Source of the DNA: an uncultured Bacteroidales bacterium
Lineage (GTDB): Bacteria > Bacteroidota > Bacteroidia > Bacteroidales > Paludibacteraceae
Length of the DNA stretch: 64,000 nt
Assembly: GCA_900316005.1 (NCBI GenBank)
Contig: ONBH01000013.1
Coordinates: 1 to 64,000, forward strand
Reading direction: 5' to 3'
Notes under the pieces: model-generated
What the model was told of the DNA's origin: nothing
The model's input: only the letters and a program-made list of their open reading frames with translations
The model's database searches: none
Program-made: the position numbers and the translations under genes
Shown here: positions 7,258 through 16,561 of the stretch, in pieces
How positions within the stretch are numbered: position 1 is the first letter of the stretch
Layout of the letters: the number at the start of each line of letters is the position of its first letter

Positions 7258-9225
7258 ATGAAAGAAGTAGAAAACCAGGTGGAGAACACCGTTCGTTTGC
7301 CGGAAAACGCATCGCGTCCGTTGCGCCCCGGTGAGAAATACGAGCCAATCATGCGCGGAGACCAAAACTACCCCGAAGTAACGCCTTACAGCGTGATAAC
7401 CGGTGTGATAATGGCGGTTCTATTCTCTGCAGCAGCAGCGTATTTGGGTCTGAAAGTCGGCCAGGTATTCGAAGCCGCGATTCCTATCGCCATCATAGCG
7501 GTAGGTCTGTCGGGTGCACTGCGGCGCAAGCAGGCTTTGGGCGAGAATGTCATCATCCAGAGTATCGGAGCCTCCAGCGGCGTCATTGTGGCAGGTGCTA
7601 TCTTTACCCTGCCCGCTCTGTATATTCTGCAAGCCAAGTATCCGGATATCACGGTGAACTTCATGCAGGTATTCCTCTCCAGCCTACTCGGCGGATGTCT
7701 GGGTATTCTGTTCCTGATTCCGTTCCGTAAGTTCTTTGTGCAGGAGAAGCACGGCGAATATCCCTTCCCCGAGGCAACCGCCACGACGCAGGTACTCGTA
7801 TCCGGCGAGCAGGGCGGCAACCAAGCCAAACCACTGATTTTTGCAGCGGGTATCGGTGGGTTGTACGACTTTGTGGTATCGACCTTTGGCCTATGGACGG
7901 ACAGCCTCTCGACGCGTATGACCGCTTGGGGCGAAGCCATCGCCATGAAGACCAAGGCAGTCTTTGCCATCAACACCTCGGCAGCTGTATTGGGTCTGGG
8001 TTATATCATCGGTCTGAAATACGCCGCCATCATCTGCTGCGGTTCGTTCTTCACGTGGTGGGTCATCCTGCCGGTACTGGGCGCAACGGGTATGGGCGAT
8101 ATGGATCCACAGGCGCTGTATGCCGGTTACGGACGTAACATCGGTATTGGTGCTATCGCAATGGCAGGGCTGCTGGGTATCATCAAGAACTGGGGCGTCA
8201 TAGCCGGCGCAGTAGGGCTGGTTAAGAAGGAGTTCGGCCAGAAAGGCAAACAGGTAGCTCAGGCTGCCCTCCGCACCGAGAAAGACCTCAGCATGAAGTT
8301 CCTGGCTCTGGCCGTAGGCGTGGCATTGGTAGTGGTGTTTGTATTCTTCTGGGTAGGCGTGCTGCATAACTTCGTGCAGGCACTGGTAGCATGGATTGTG
8401 GTGACCGTCATCGCCTTCCTCTTTACGACCGTAGCGGCAAACGCTATCGCCATCGTGGGCAGTAACCCCGTGAGCGGCATGACGCTGATGACGCTGATTA
8501 TCGCATCGGTAGTGTTTGTAGCCGTAGGTATGAAGGGTAGTAGCGGCATGGTGGCTGCTATGGTCATCGGCGGTGTAGTCTGCACAGCGCTGAGTATGGC
8601 AGGCGGCTTCATTACGGACCTGAAAATCGGTTACTGGCTTGGTACAACACCTGCCAAGCAGGAGACCTGGAAATTTCTGGGGACGCTGGTAAGCGCGGCA
8701 ACCGTAGGCGGTGTGATGATTATCCTGAACAAAACCTACGGTTTCACCGGTGAGAATGCTCTGGTAGCACCGCAGGCTAATGCAATGGCGGCAGTTATCG
8801 AACCGCTGATGTCGGGTCAGGGTGCGCCGTGGATGCTCTATTTCGCCGGCGCAGTACTGGCGTTGATTCTCAATTTCACGGGTGTGCCGGTTCTGCCGTT
8901 TGCACTCGGTATGTTCATTCCCTTGCACCTCAACACCCCGCTTCTGGTGGGCGGTGCGATATCGTATTTCGTTAGCCGCAAGAACGAGAAGGACGGCGAT
9001 AAGGCGGAGGAACTGGCTCAGAAACGCAACGAAAAAGGCACCTTGGTAGCCAGCGGCTTCATAGCCGGCGGCGCACTGATGGGCGTAGTAAGTGCGGTGT
9101 TGAAATTCTGCGGTGCCGACTGGTGGATGACATCATGGGCAGGAACGACGGGCGCACTGGTATTAGGTATCGTGATGTACGTAGCGCTCATCGCCTACTT
9201 TGTGAAGGCAGCAAAGAAGATTTAA
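7258..9225 (+). CDS. OPT-family oligopeptide transporter
   Basis: The protein has 655 residues and is very hydrophobic, with about 14-16 predicted membrane segments. The N-terminal region YEPIMRGDQNYPEVTPYSV followed by AAAYLGLKVGQVFEAAIPI is typical of bacterial OPT transporters. KYGEYPFPEATATTQVL-like (here HGEYPFPEATATTQVL) and GSNPVSGMT also match. It should import small peptides across the inner membrane, feeding the dipeptidases of this window. It is a single gene with its own promoter; the aldolase follows after 93 bp. Substrate range cannot be told from sequence. Confidence 0.9.
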   Translation: MKEVENQVENTVRLPENASRPLRPGEKYEPIMRGDQNYPEVTPYSVITGVIMAVLFSAAAAYLGLKVGQVFEAAIPIAIIAVGLSGALRRKQALGENVIIQSIGASSGVIVAGAIFTLPALYILQAKYPDITVNFMQVFLSSLLGGCLGILFLIPFRKFFVQEKHGEYPFPEATATTQVLVSGEQGGNQAKPLIFAAGIGGLYDFVVSTFGLWTDSLSTRMTAWGEAIAMKTKAVFAINTSAAVLGLGYIIGLKYAAIICCGSFFTWWVILPVLGATGMGDMDPQALYAGYGRNIGIGAIAMAGLLGIIKNWGVIAGAVGLVKKEFGQKGKQVAQAALRTEKDLSMKFLALAVGVALVVVFVFFWVGVLHNFVQALVAWIVVTVIAFLFTTVAANAIAIVGSNPVSGMTLMTLIIASVVFVAVGMKGSSGMVAAMVIGGVVCTALSMAGGFITDLKIGYWLGTTPAKQETWKFLGTLVSAATVGGVMIILNKTYGFTGENALVAPQANAMAAVIEPLMSGQGAPWMLYFAGAVLALILNFTGVPVLPFALGMFIPLHLNTPLLVGGAISYFVSRKNEKDGDKAEELAQKRNEKGTLVASGFIAGGALMGVVSAVLKFCGADWWMTSWAGTTGALVLGIVMYVALIAYFVKAAKKI

Positions 9226-9233
9226 GCCCCCCG

Positions 9234-9247
9234 CCCCCTTAAGGGGG
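9234..9247. other. Perfect 14-bp palindrome after the OPT gene
   Basis: CCCCCTTAAGGGGG lies 9 bp after the stop codon. It could form a short hairpin or cruciform, but no T-tract follows, so terminator activity is doubtful. Confidence 0.4.
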
Positions 9248-9318
9248 AGAGACTGAGAGGTTTGAAATAAAAAGAAAAATAGGTAATTGAAATACTAACA
9301 AACAAAAATCAATCATTT

Positions 9319-10320
9319 ATGGTAAGTTTTAAGGAATTAGGCCTGGTGAATACCCGTGAGATGTTCGCTAAGGCAATCAAAGGCGGTTATGCTATTCCCG
9401 CTTTCAATTTCAACAACATGGAGCAGTTGCAGGCCATTGTTAAGGCTTGCGCAGAGACAAAATCGCCGGTTATCCTGCAGGTATCGAAGGGCGCACGTAA
9501 CTACGCCAACCAAACCCTGCTGCGCTATATGGCACAGGGTGCAGTAGAGTATGCCAAGGAACTGGGTTGGGAGCACCCGCAAATCTGCTTACACCTGGAC
9601 CACGGTGATAGCTTTGAGCTGTGCAAGAGTTGCGTGGACTTCGGTTTCTCAAGCGTGATGATCGATGCTTCTTCTCTGCCCTACGAGGAGAATATTGCCC
9701 TCACCAAGAAAGTCGTTGAGTATGCTCACCAGTACGATGTAACCGTTGAGGCTGAGCTCGGCGTATTGGCAGGCGTAGAGGACGAGGTATCGTCGGCAGT
9801 AAGCCACTATACCAAGCCCGAAGAGGTAGTTGACTTTGCTACCCGCACCGGTTGCGACAGCCTGGCTATCTCCATCGGTACCAGCCATGGTGCCTATAAG
9901 TTCACGCCCGAACAGTGCACCCGTGACCCGAAGACCGGTAAACTCGTTCCGCCCCCATTGGCATTCGACGTGCTCGACGCTATCATGGAGCAGCTGCCCG
10001 GCTTCCCCATCGTACTGCATGGTTCGTCTTCCGTTCCCCAAGAGTACGTGGATATGATCAACCAATACGGCGGTAAACTGCCTGACGCAGTAGGTATTCC
10101 TGAGGAGCAACTCCGCAAGGCTGCCAAGAGCGCTGTATGCAAGATCAATATCGACTCCGATAGCCGTCTTGCCTTCACGGCTGCCGTTCGTAAAGTCTTC
10201 GCCGAGAAACCGGGTGAGTTCGACCCGCGCAAATACTGCGGTCCCGCACGCGACCTGATGGAGCAACTCTACAAGCACAAAATCATCAATGTGCTGGGTA
10301 GCGACGGCAAAGCAGAGTAA
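9319..10320 (+). CDS. Class II fructose-bisphosphate aldolase
   Basis: The protein has 333 residues. HLDHGDSFELCKSCVDFGF carries the Zn-binding His and Asp. Further motifs are SVMIDASSLPYEENI, VEAELGVLAGVED and VLHGSSSVP; the last binds the substrate phosphate. The enzyme interconverts fructose-1,6-bisphosphate with DHAP and glyceraldehyde-3-phosphate in glycolysis and gluconeogenesis. The long N-terminus and overall length match the Bacteroidetes form. No canonical promoter is visible in the 93 bp upstream. A TTGATAA array begins immediately after the stop codon. Confidence 0.93.
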   Translation: MVSFKELGLVNTREMFAKAIKGGYAIPAFNFNNMEQLQAIVKACAETKSPVILQVSKGARNYANQTLLRYMAQGAVEYAKELGWEHPQICLHLDHGDSFELCKSCVDFGFSSVMIDASSLPYEENIALTKKVVEYAHQYDVTVEAELGVLAGVEDEVSSAVSHYTKPEEVVDFATRTGCDSLAISIGTSHGAYKFTPEQCTRDPKTGKLVPPPLAFDVLDAIMEQLPGFPIVLHGSSSVPQEYVDMINQYGGKLPDAVGIPEEQLRKAAKSAVCKINIDSDSRLAFTAAVRKVFAEKPGEFDPRKYCGPARDLMEQLYKHKIINVLGSDGKAE

Positions 10321-10348
10321 TTGAAAATTGATAATTGATAATTGACAA
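10321..10348 (+). repeat. Heptamer array abutting the aldolase stop codon
   Basis: TTGAAAA, TTGATAA, TTGATAA, TTGACAA begins on the base after the TAA stop. It lies between the aldolase and CoA-transferase genes. Confidence 0.85.
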
Positions 10349-10357
10349 TTAAGATTT

Positions 10358-11851
10358 ATGCTTCCATTTATGTCAGCCGAAGAGGCTGCAAAATTTGTTC
10401 ATAACGGTGATGTAGTCGGCATGGGTGGTTTCACCCCTGCCGGCGCGCCGAAAGAAGTGCCTACGGCTATCGCACATATGGCCTCAGCCCTGCATGCCGA
10501 AGGCAAGGAGTTCAAGATTGGTATCTATACGGGTGCCTCGACTGGCGATAGCTGCGACGGCGAACTGGCTCGCGCACACGCTATCTCGTTCCGCACACCC
10601 TATCAAAGTAACAAAGACCTGCGCAACGAACTCAACAATCAGGATGCACACTACTACGATATGCACCTCAGCGAGTTGGCGCAAGACCTGCGTTACGGTT
10701 TTCTGCCCAAGCCCGATGTAGCCATCATTGAGGCTTGCGAGGTGACCGAGAACGGTGAGATCGTGCCGACAGCCGGTGTGGGTATTGCGCCCACCATCTG
10801 CAACTTGGCAGACCGTATCATCGTAGAGCTCAACGCCGCCATGCCGCCCGTGATGCGCGGTATGCACGATATCTACGAACCCGCCGACCCGCCCGTGCGT
10901 CGCGAGATTCCTATTTACCATGTCAACGACCGCATCGGTTTTGACTGCATCAAGGTCAACCCGCTGAAGATTGTAGCCGTAGTGCGCACCAACCGTCCGA
11001 ACGAGGTAGCGAAGTTTGCCGACCTGGACGAGACAACACAACGCATTGGTAACAACGTAGCGCTCTTCCTCGAGACCGAGATGAAGAACGGCCGTATCCC
11101 CAAGTCGTTCCTGCCCATCCAATCGGGCGTGGGTAACATTGCCAACGCCGTGCTCGGTGCACTGGGTGAGAACCCGAATATCCCGCCCTTCGAGATGTAC
11201 ACCGAGGTGATACAAGACTCCGTAATCGGCCTGATGAAAGAAGGTCGCGTGAAGTTCGCCAGCGGTTGCTCGCTGACCATCGGAGCCGACAAACTGCAGG
11301 ATATCCTGGATCATATCCAGTTCTTCCGCAGCCGTATCGTGCTGCGTCCGCAGGAGATCAGCAATAACCCCGAGGTAGCACGTCGTCTGGGACTTATCAC
11401 CATCAATACTGCACTCGAGGCTGATATCTACGGTAACATCAACTCCACGCATGTGCTGGGCACCAAGATGATGAACGGTATCGGTGGCAGCGGTGACTTC
11501 ACCCGCAACGCTTACTGCTCGATCTATACCACGCCTTCGACGGCAAAGGGTGGTGCCATCTCGGCATTCGTACCGATGGTAAGCCATGTGGACCATTCGG
11601 AGCACAGCGTCAAGGTCATCATCACCGAACACGGTATCGCCGACCTGCGCGGTAAGTCGCCTATTCAGCGCGCTCACGAGATTATCGACAAGTGCGTTGA
11701 CCCGTCTTATCGCCCGCTGCTCAACGAGTACCTCGCGCTCGCCAAGAAGGCACACACCCCGCATAACCTCGCCCTCGCGCTGGCTATGCACCAGGAGTTT
11801 GCCAAGAGTGGTGACATGCGCAATACCCGCTGGGAGAATTACCTCAAGTAA
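10358..11851 (+). CDS. Acetyl-CoA hydrolase / acyl-CoA:carboxylate CoA-transferase
   Basis: The protein has 497 residues. The N-terminus has the FVHNGDVVGMGGFTPAGAPK motif of family-I CoA transferases. The C-terminal domain has GIGGSGDFTRNAYCSIY and ITEHGIADLRGKSP, typical of the succinate:acetate CoA-transferase / acetyl-CoA hydrolase group. In anaerobic Bacteroidetes such enzymes exchange CoA between acetate, succinate and propionate during fermentation. The exact acyl pair cannot be read from sequence. The gene follows the aldolase by 37 bp across a heptamer array and is followed by a strong hairpin. Confidence 0.88.
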   Translation: MLPFMSAEEAAKFVHNGDVVGMGGFTPAGAPKEVPTAIAHMASALHAEGKEFKIGIYTGASTGDSCDGELARAHAISFRTPYQSNKDLRNELNNQDAHYYDMHLSELAQDLRYGFLPKPDVAIIEACEVTENGEIVPTAGVGIAPTICNLADRIIVELNAAMPPVMRGMHDIYEPADPPVRREIPIYHVNDRIGFDCIKVNPLKIVAVVRTNRPNEVAKFADLDETTQRIGNNVALFLETEMKNGRIPKSFLPIQSGVGNIANAVLGALGENPNIPPFEMYTEVIQDSVIGLMKEGRVKFASGCSLTIGADKLQDILDHIQFFRSRIVLRPQEISNNPEVARRLGLITINTALEADIYGNINSTHVLGTKMMNGIGGSGDFTRNAYCSIYTTPSTAKGGAISAFVPMVSHVDHSEHSVKVIITEHGIADLRGKSPIQRAHEIIDKCVDPSYRPLLNEYLALAKKAHTPHNLALALAMHQEFAKSGDMRNTRWENYLK

Positions 11852-11863
11852 TCACGCTACACA

Positions 11864-11899
11864 ACATAGGAGCACGTCCGTCACGACGTGTTCCTATGT
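11864..11899 (+). terminator. 15-bp stem hairpin after the CoA-transferase gene
   Basis: ACATAGGAGCACGTC (11864-11878) pairs with GACGTGTTCCTATGT (11885-11899), with one G-U pair and a 6-nt loop. No clear T-tract follows, so it may be an mRNA-stabilising hairpin rather than an intrinsic terminator. It resembles the hairpin at 37006-37033. Confidence 0.6.
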
Positions 11900-11962
11900 G
11901 TGTTATACCTACTGTTCACGCTGACGAACGGACATAGTACATATCACTTTCTAACGGAATTC

Positions 11963-13225
11963 ATGCGAGGCAGGCTGTTTCGCAATATGGCTTCGTTGGG
12001 ACTACTACAGGTAGCCAACTACCTTATTCCCCTGCTGCTCATACCCTTTGTAACAGGTGTCTTGGGCAACGAACTATTCGGGCGCGTCAGTTACGCCCAG
12101 AATATCATCACCTACCTGACCTTACTGGTCAATTATGGCTTTGAATACTCCGCCACGCGACAGATCAGCATCGCTGCTACGCTGGGCGACAACGACAGGC
12201 TACCCGAGATGCGGCGCATCTTCTGGTCCGTGATGCGCGCCAAGGGGTGGTTGCTACTCATCTCATTTCTGATACTGGCTTGCCTGCCGCTCATTGTACC
12301 ACGTGTTGAGGCAGACTTCCGCCTTTATCTCTACACCGCCCTCATCAACGTGGGCTTTGTGCTCTTCCCCACTTGGTTTCTGCAGGGTATCCAGCAGATG
12401 CACAAGATGGCACTGGTCAATTTCCTCATCAAACTCATCGGCGCTGTATTGGTGCTGGCGCTACTGCGCGAGGCAGCGCAATACCGCATCTACCCACTGC
12501 TGCTATCCGTTTCGAGCATCGTGATGGGGATTGGTGCCCTGGTGTATATCATCCGCCACTACAAGCTCATGCCCCCTGCCGGCGATAGACAGTCTGTACG
12601 CCGTGAGTTAAAGGAGGGAATGCCCATCTTCCTGAACAACCTCTTTGTAGCCCTCTATACCACCGCCAATATGACCATTCTCGGCATCTATGCCGACGAT
12701 GCGGCCGTGGGGCATTACTCCGGTGCCTTACGACTCATCACAGCGGTGAATATGTGCGTCATCATGCCTGTCAGCACGGCTCTCTTCCCCGAGATGAGCC
12801 GCCGTTTTGCCGAGAACCGACAGGCCGGTTGGCAGTTCTTCCGCCGCACCCTGTTGCTGGCTGCCGTTCCTGCGCTCGGGGCATCTGTCCTGACCTGGTT
12901 GCTGGCTACGCCGCTGGTACACCTGATGCTGCACGGCGACTTCGAAGCCTCGATACCCTTATTACGTTGGATGGCACCTATTCCGCTTCTCGTCATGGTA
13001 GCTACGCTCTTTACCGTACAGGGGCTATACGGCAGCGGACTGCAGCGTTTTGCACCGTGGGTCGGTATGACATTAGCCGTACTCTGCGTGTCGCTGAATA
13101 TCATTCTCATCCCCCGCGTCGGCACGATAGGAGCCGTATGGAGCTGGCTCATAGCCGAAGCGGCGGAGATACTGATAGTTGGTAGTATTCTCTTATTTCA
13201 TCGGAAAAAAACATGTTCTACCTGA
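11963..13225 (+). CDS. Polysaccharide flippase (Wzx-like)
   Basis: From the ATG at 11963 the protein has 420 residues with about 12-14 membrane segments. NMASLGLLQVANYLIPLLL and SYAQNIITYLTLL match the MATE-like oligosaccharide flippases that move lipid-linked repeat units across the inner membrane. An in-frame GTG at 11888 lies inside the preceding hairpin, so the ATG is preferred. It is the first of seven genes joined by short overlaps or near-overlaps. Together they look like one surface polysaccharide operon; the stop overlaps the polymerase start by 13 bp. Confidence 0.87.
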   Translation: MRGRLFRNMASLGLLQVANYLIPLLLIPFVTGVLGNELFGRVSYAQNIITYLTLLVNYGFEYSATRQISIAATLGDNDRLPEMRRIFWSVMRAKGWLLLISFLILACLPLIVPRVEADFRLYLYTALINVGFVLFPTWFLQGIQQMHKMALVNFLIKLIGAVLVLALLREAAQYRIYPLLLSVSSIVMGIGALVYIIRHYKLMPPAGDRQSVRRELKEGMPIFLNNLFVALYTTANMTILGIYADDAAVGHYSGALRLITAVNMCVIMPVSTALFPEMSRRFAENRQAGWQFFRRTLLLAAVPALGASVLTWLLATPLVHLMLHGDFEASIPLLRWMAPIPLLVMVATLFTVQGLYGSGLQRFAPWVGMTLAVLCVSLNIILIPRVGTIGAVWSWLIAEAAEILIVGSILLFHRKKTCST

Positions 13226-14397
13226 CTATCTTTATCATATTAGCCATCGTGGGATTGCTGAACTTGCAGTTCACGGACAAACTATTTCGTCAGTTGTCGC
13301 TCCCTGCCGTGACCCTGCTGCTGATCGGCATAGCCGGACTGCGCTATGAGACCGGCGGCGACTGGGATGTATATACCCGCCTCTTCAACGGTTTTCCGAC
13401 CTTCGAGCAGATACTATTGCAACCATCATTGATTCATAACCGCCATGCCGAGGAGGCGTTCCTACTCTTAGGATCCATCATCCGGCAATTCGGAGGCTCG
13501 GTGCAAGTTCTCTTCTTTGTCGTCTCGGCACTGAATCTGACGCTCATAGCCGCCACCCTGCCCCGCTATACCAAATACCCCATCATCGCGCTATTGGCGT
13601 ATTACTCCATCCTGTACTTCAATCTGGAGATGATTTATATCCGTCAGGCCACGGCTGTAGCCCTGTGTTTCTACGCCCTGCATTATGTAGAGCAGAAACG
13701 CATTGTGCCCTATATGTTGATGGTATTACTTGCCTGCCTGTTCCATCGCGTGGCTGTGGTGATGATTCCGGTGTATTTCATCATCGATAAACGCCTGCCA
13801 TCGTGGGTTTATCTGACCGTTGTCGGCGTTGGTGCTGCCATCATGTTCGCCGGTATTCCGTGGATAAAAGAGATATTTATGACCGTTGCCTCGTGGCTCG
13901 GCGAGAAATATACTCGCAAGGCAGAGATGTACACCACCAGCGATAAATTCGCTGTAACACGTATCTTATCCATCGGCTACTACCTGAATCTGCTACTCTT
14001 TGCCGGTCTGCTTTTCTTCAAGCGGCAGATTGATGAGCACCCTTACGGTACAATTCATCTAAACATGTTCTTCATCAGTCTGTGCTTGTATTACTACTGC
14101 TTTGAATTGGTGGAAGTCAGCAACCGCATGCGGCTATTCTTCCTCATCAGTATCATCGTCTTGCTGCCCCTGATATTAGAAGCGCTATCCTGCTTTGCCA
14201 ACCGCCTACCCGTGTATCTGGTGGTAGTGGCCTATTGTTTCTCGTTTTCAGCGGCCATCTTCCTGGAGAAACCCCAGGCGGCTGCCTACAACCCCTATCA
14301 GAACTATATCGATTATCAGTTGAACCCGCGTCCCAGCGACGGCAAAGCCCGTCTCGAACGTTCGCACAAAGCCTTTGACAAGGAACGGAAACGATGA
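13213..14397 (+). CDS. EpsG-like polysaccharide polymerase
   Basis: The protein has 394 residues and multiple membrane segments. The early motif GLRYETGGDWDVYTRLFNG is characteristic of the EpsG family, thought to polymerise exopolysaccharide repeat units (a Wzy-type role) in the inner membrane. It sits between the flippase and the glycosyltransferases, as expected. The start overlaps the flippase end by 13 bp and the stop overlaps the next start in an ATGA. The C-terminal tail is basic and cytosolic. Confidence 0.82.
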   Translation: MFYLTIFIILAIVGLLNLQFTDKLFRQLSLPAVTLLLIGIAGLRYETGGDWDVYTRLFNGFPTFEQILLQPSLIHNRHAEEAFLLLGSIIRQFGGSVQVLFFVVSALNLTLIAATLPRYTKYPIIALLAYYSILYFNLEMIYIRQATAVALCFYALHYVEQKRIVPYMLMVLLACLFHRVAVVMIPVYFIIDKRLPSWVYLTVVGVGAAIMFAGIPWIKEIFMTVASWLGEKYTRKAEMYTTSDKFAVTRILSIGYYLNLLLFAGLLFFKRQIDEHPYGTIHLNMFFISLCLYYYCFELVEVSNRMRLFFLISIIVLLPLILEALSCFANRLPVYLVVVAYCFSFSAAIFLEKPQAAAYNPYQNYIDYQLNPRPSDGKARLERSHKAFDKERKR

Positions 14398-15503
14398 AGA
14401 GCATACTATTCATAGCGCATTCATCGTCGCTTCACGGGGCGGAACGGGTGATGCTGACGACGATACGGGTAGCGCAGCAGGCAGGCTGCGCCGTATGGGT
14501 GGTGCTACCCGAGCATGCACCCGATGAAGGACTGCATGACGCGCTCAGCGAGCAGATTGGCGCCGATCGTATCCTGAGACTTCCGTACCGCTCGGCGGGC
14601 AAAGGTCTGCTGCGCACGCTGCTCGTCCGGCTCTTTAACCTGCCCGCAGCATGGCACCTCAGCCGTTGGTGCCGGATGAACGGCATCGATACGGTATTTT
14701 CTGATACAAGTGTGACCATCCTGGGTATCACGGCAGCCCGTATGGCAGGCATACGGCATCTGTGGCATTTCCACGAACCGCCCGCAGCCTTCTACGGCTG
14801 GCAGCCATCCATGCGTGGTATCTACCGACGCTGCCTCGCGTATGACCGCAACCGCGTCATCTTCATCGCTCGGGCCCAACAGCAGGCATGGCAGCAGGAA
14901 CTCGGCATCCCCATCGCCGGCGAGGTCATCTACAATCCTATCGCCCGCATACCGCAACGCGCTAAGGAAGCGCATGAGGGTATCCGCATCGGCTATCTGG
15001 GCAGCTTTGAGGCGCGCAAGAATGTGGGGCTACTCCTGGATACCTTCGAACAGTTGCACCGGCTCTACTCCGCTACTTCGCTTTGGCTCTGCGGAGCGAA
15101 GGACGAAGCGGAACGCGAGGCATGGCAGGCGCGTACCACCCTTCCGGAACCGGTGGTACAGGTTAGCCTGCATACGGGCAATGTAGCGGCTTTCTATGCC
15201 GCAATCGATATACTGGTGCTGCCATCCGAGAGCGAGACGATGCCGCTGGTAGCCGTCGAAGCCATGCAGGCGGGTGTCTGCGTGGTACAGACCACGCATT
15301 CGTACCTCTCCGAGCTATACATAGATGACCGCGACTGCCTCTTTGTTAATCCGGACGACTGTTCCGGCTGGCTGACAGCCCTCCAGCGCTGCATGGATGC
15401 CGCTACGCGCGAACGGCTCGCGCGGCAGGGACAGACCACTACCCTGCAACGGGATTATAACAACCTTTATACCAACCTCATGAGCCGATTACTATGCGAG
15501 TAA
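14394..15503 (+). CDS. Glycosyltransferase, GT4 type
   Basis: The protein has 369 residues. The N-terminal GT-B domain begins with SILFIAHSSSLHGAERVML. The C-terminal domain has IGYLGSFEARKNVGLLLDTF and the donor-site stretch VLPSESETMPLVAVEAMQAG, with the E-x7-E pattern of GT4 enzymes. It should add one sugar to the lipid-linked repeat unit on the cytosolic face. It starts in an ATGA overlap with the polymerase and overlaps the next gene by 10 bp. Donor and acceptor sugars are unknown. Confidence 0.85.
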   Translation: MKSILFIAHSSSLHGAERVMLTTIRVAQQAGCAVWVVLPEHAPDEGLHDALSEQIGADRILRLPYRSAGKGLLRTLLVRLFNLPAAWHLSRWCRMNGIDTVFSDTSVTILGITAARMAGIRHLWHFHEPPAAFYGWQPSMRGIYRRCLAYDRNRVIFIARAQQQAWQQELGIPIAGEVIYNPIARIPQRAKEAHEGIRIGYLGSFEARKNVGLLLDTFEQLHRLYSATSLWLCGAKDEAEREAWQARTTLPEPVVQVSLHTGNVAAFYAAIDILVLPSESETMPLVAVEAMQAGVCVVQTTHSYLSELYIDDRDCLFVNPDDCSGWLTALQRCMDAATRERLARQGQTTTLQRDYNNLYTNLMSRLLCE

Positions 15504-16561
15504 TAGCCTATTATCTGCCACAATTCCACGCCATCCCGGAGAATGATGCCTGGTGGGGAAAAGGGTTCACCGAATGGACCAGCGTCCGCCGTGCCCGTCC
15601 GTTGTTCCCCGGCCATCACCAGCCGGTCGAACCGGGTGAGTTGGGCTACTACGACCTGTCTGACCCCAAGGTAAGCATCCGTCAGGCGGCATTGGCACGC
15701 GAAGCAGGCATTGAAGGGTTCTGCTATTGGCATTACTGGTTCGGAAACGGCCGCCAGCTGCTGGAGAAACCCCTGCAGCAGGTACTGCGCAGCGGGCAAC
15801 CCGACTTCCCCTTCTGCATCGGATGGGCGAACGAGAGTTGGAAAGCCAAAGTATGGTCGGACACCAGCGGACGGCAAGACCGCCTGCTCATTGAGCAAAC
15901 CTATCCCGAGGGGGATGCCGACCGCCATTTCGAGGCCGTACTGCCGATGCTGAGCGACCCGCGTTACATACGGGTGGAAGGTAAACCACTGGTGGTAGTC
16001 TATCGACCATTCCAATTGCCGGATGCCAAGGCCTATCTCGCACGATGGAACGAGTTGGCAAAAAATGCAGGACTCACCGGAATTTTCTTCGTCGGACACA
16101 CCCTCTATTCCCGCGAGGTGGATGCCATACGAGCCTTGGGATTCGATGCCGTCAATGTAGTGCGGCTGGGTGACTGCCGCCGTAGTCCACGGCTCATCCT
16201 GCGTCACCTGTTTCCGTTGGCGCTGTACGCTACAGGCCTTCGCCCCTTCGTCTATTCCTATCGGCTGGCCAACGGCGTCCTGGTCGGAGAGGAGAACAGC
16301 CGCAACGATGTATTCCCGTCGCTCATACCGCGTTGGGACCATACGCCGCGCAGCGGAAAGCATGGTTTTGTGCTACAAGGCTCCACGCCTGATCTCTTCC
16401 GCGAACAGATAGAGGCGGTCAAAACGGCTGTCAGCCGGAAACCCGCCGAACGGCAAGTAGTATTCCTCAAGTCGTGGAACGAATGGGGAGAGGGCAATTA
16501 TATGGAACCCGACCGCGAATGGCAAGACGCCTATTTACAAACTTTGAAAACAACGATATGA
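15494..16561 (+). CDS. WbsX-like protein (GH99-like domain)
   Basis: The protein has 355 residues. It opens with MRVIAYYLPQFHAIPENDAW, then GKGFTEWTSVRRARPLFPGH and EGFCYWHYWFGNGRQLL. This is the WbsX family, related to GH99 glycosidases and common in O-antigen and capsule clusters. Near the end is FLKSWNEWGEGNYMEPD, a conserved acidic and aromatic motif. Its precise reaction in such clusters is uncertain; a glycosyl-transfer or trimming role is inferred. It overlaps the next gene in an ATGA. Confidence 0.83.
   Translation: MRVIAYYLPQFHAIPENDAWWGKGFTEWTSVRRARPLFPGHHQPVEPGELGYYDLSDPKVSIRQAALAREAGIEGFCYWHYWFGNGRQLLEKPLQQVLRSGQPDFPFCIGWANESWKAKVWSDTSGRQDRLLIEQTYPEGDADRHFEAVLPMLSDPRYIRVEGKPLVVVYRPFQLPDAKAYLARWNELAKNAGLTGIFFVGHTLYSREVDAIRALGFDAVNVVRLGDCRRSPRLILRHLFPLALYATGLRPFVYSYRLANGVLVGEENSRNDVFPSLIPRWDHTPRSGKHGFVLQGSTPDLFREQIEAVKTAVSRKPAERQVVFLKSWNEWGEGNYMEPDREWQDAYLQTLKTTI

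Noticed and set aside
7891-8928. A 345-codon frame antisense to the OPT transporter
   Set aside because: Composition is His/Gln/Cys-rich nonsense typical of the complement of a membrane-protein gene; the transporter is well supported.
10484-11791. A 435-codon open frame antisense to the CoA-transferase gene
   Set aside because: It is the shadow of a GC-biased real gene; no family motif, no promoter, and the plus-strand gene is clear.
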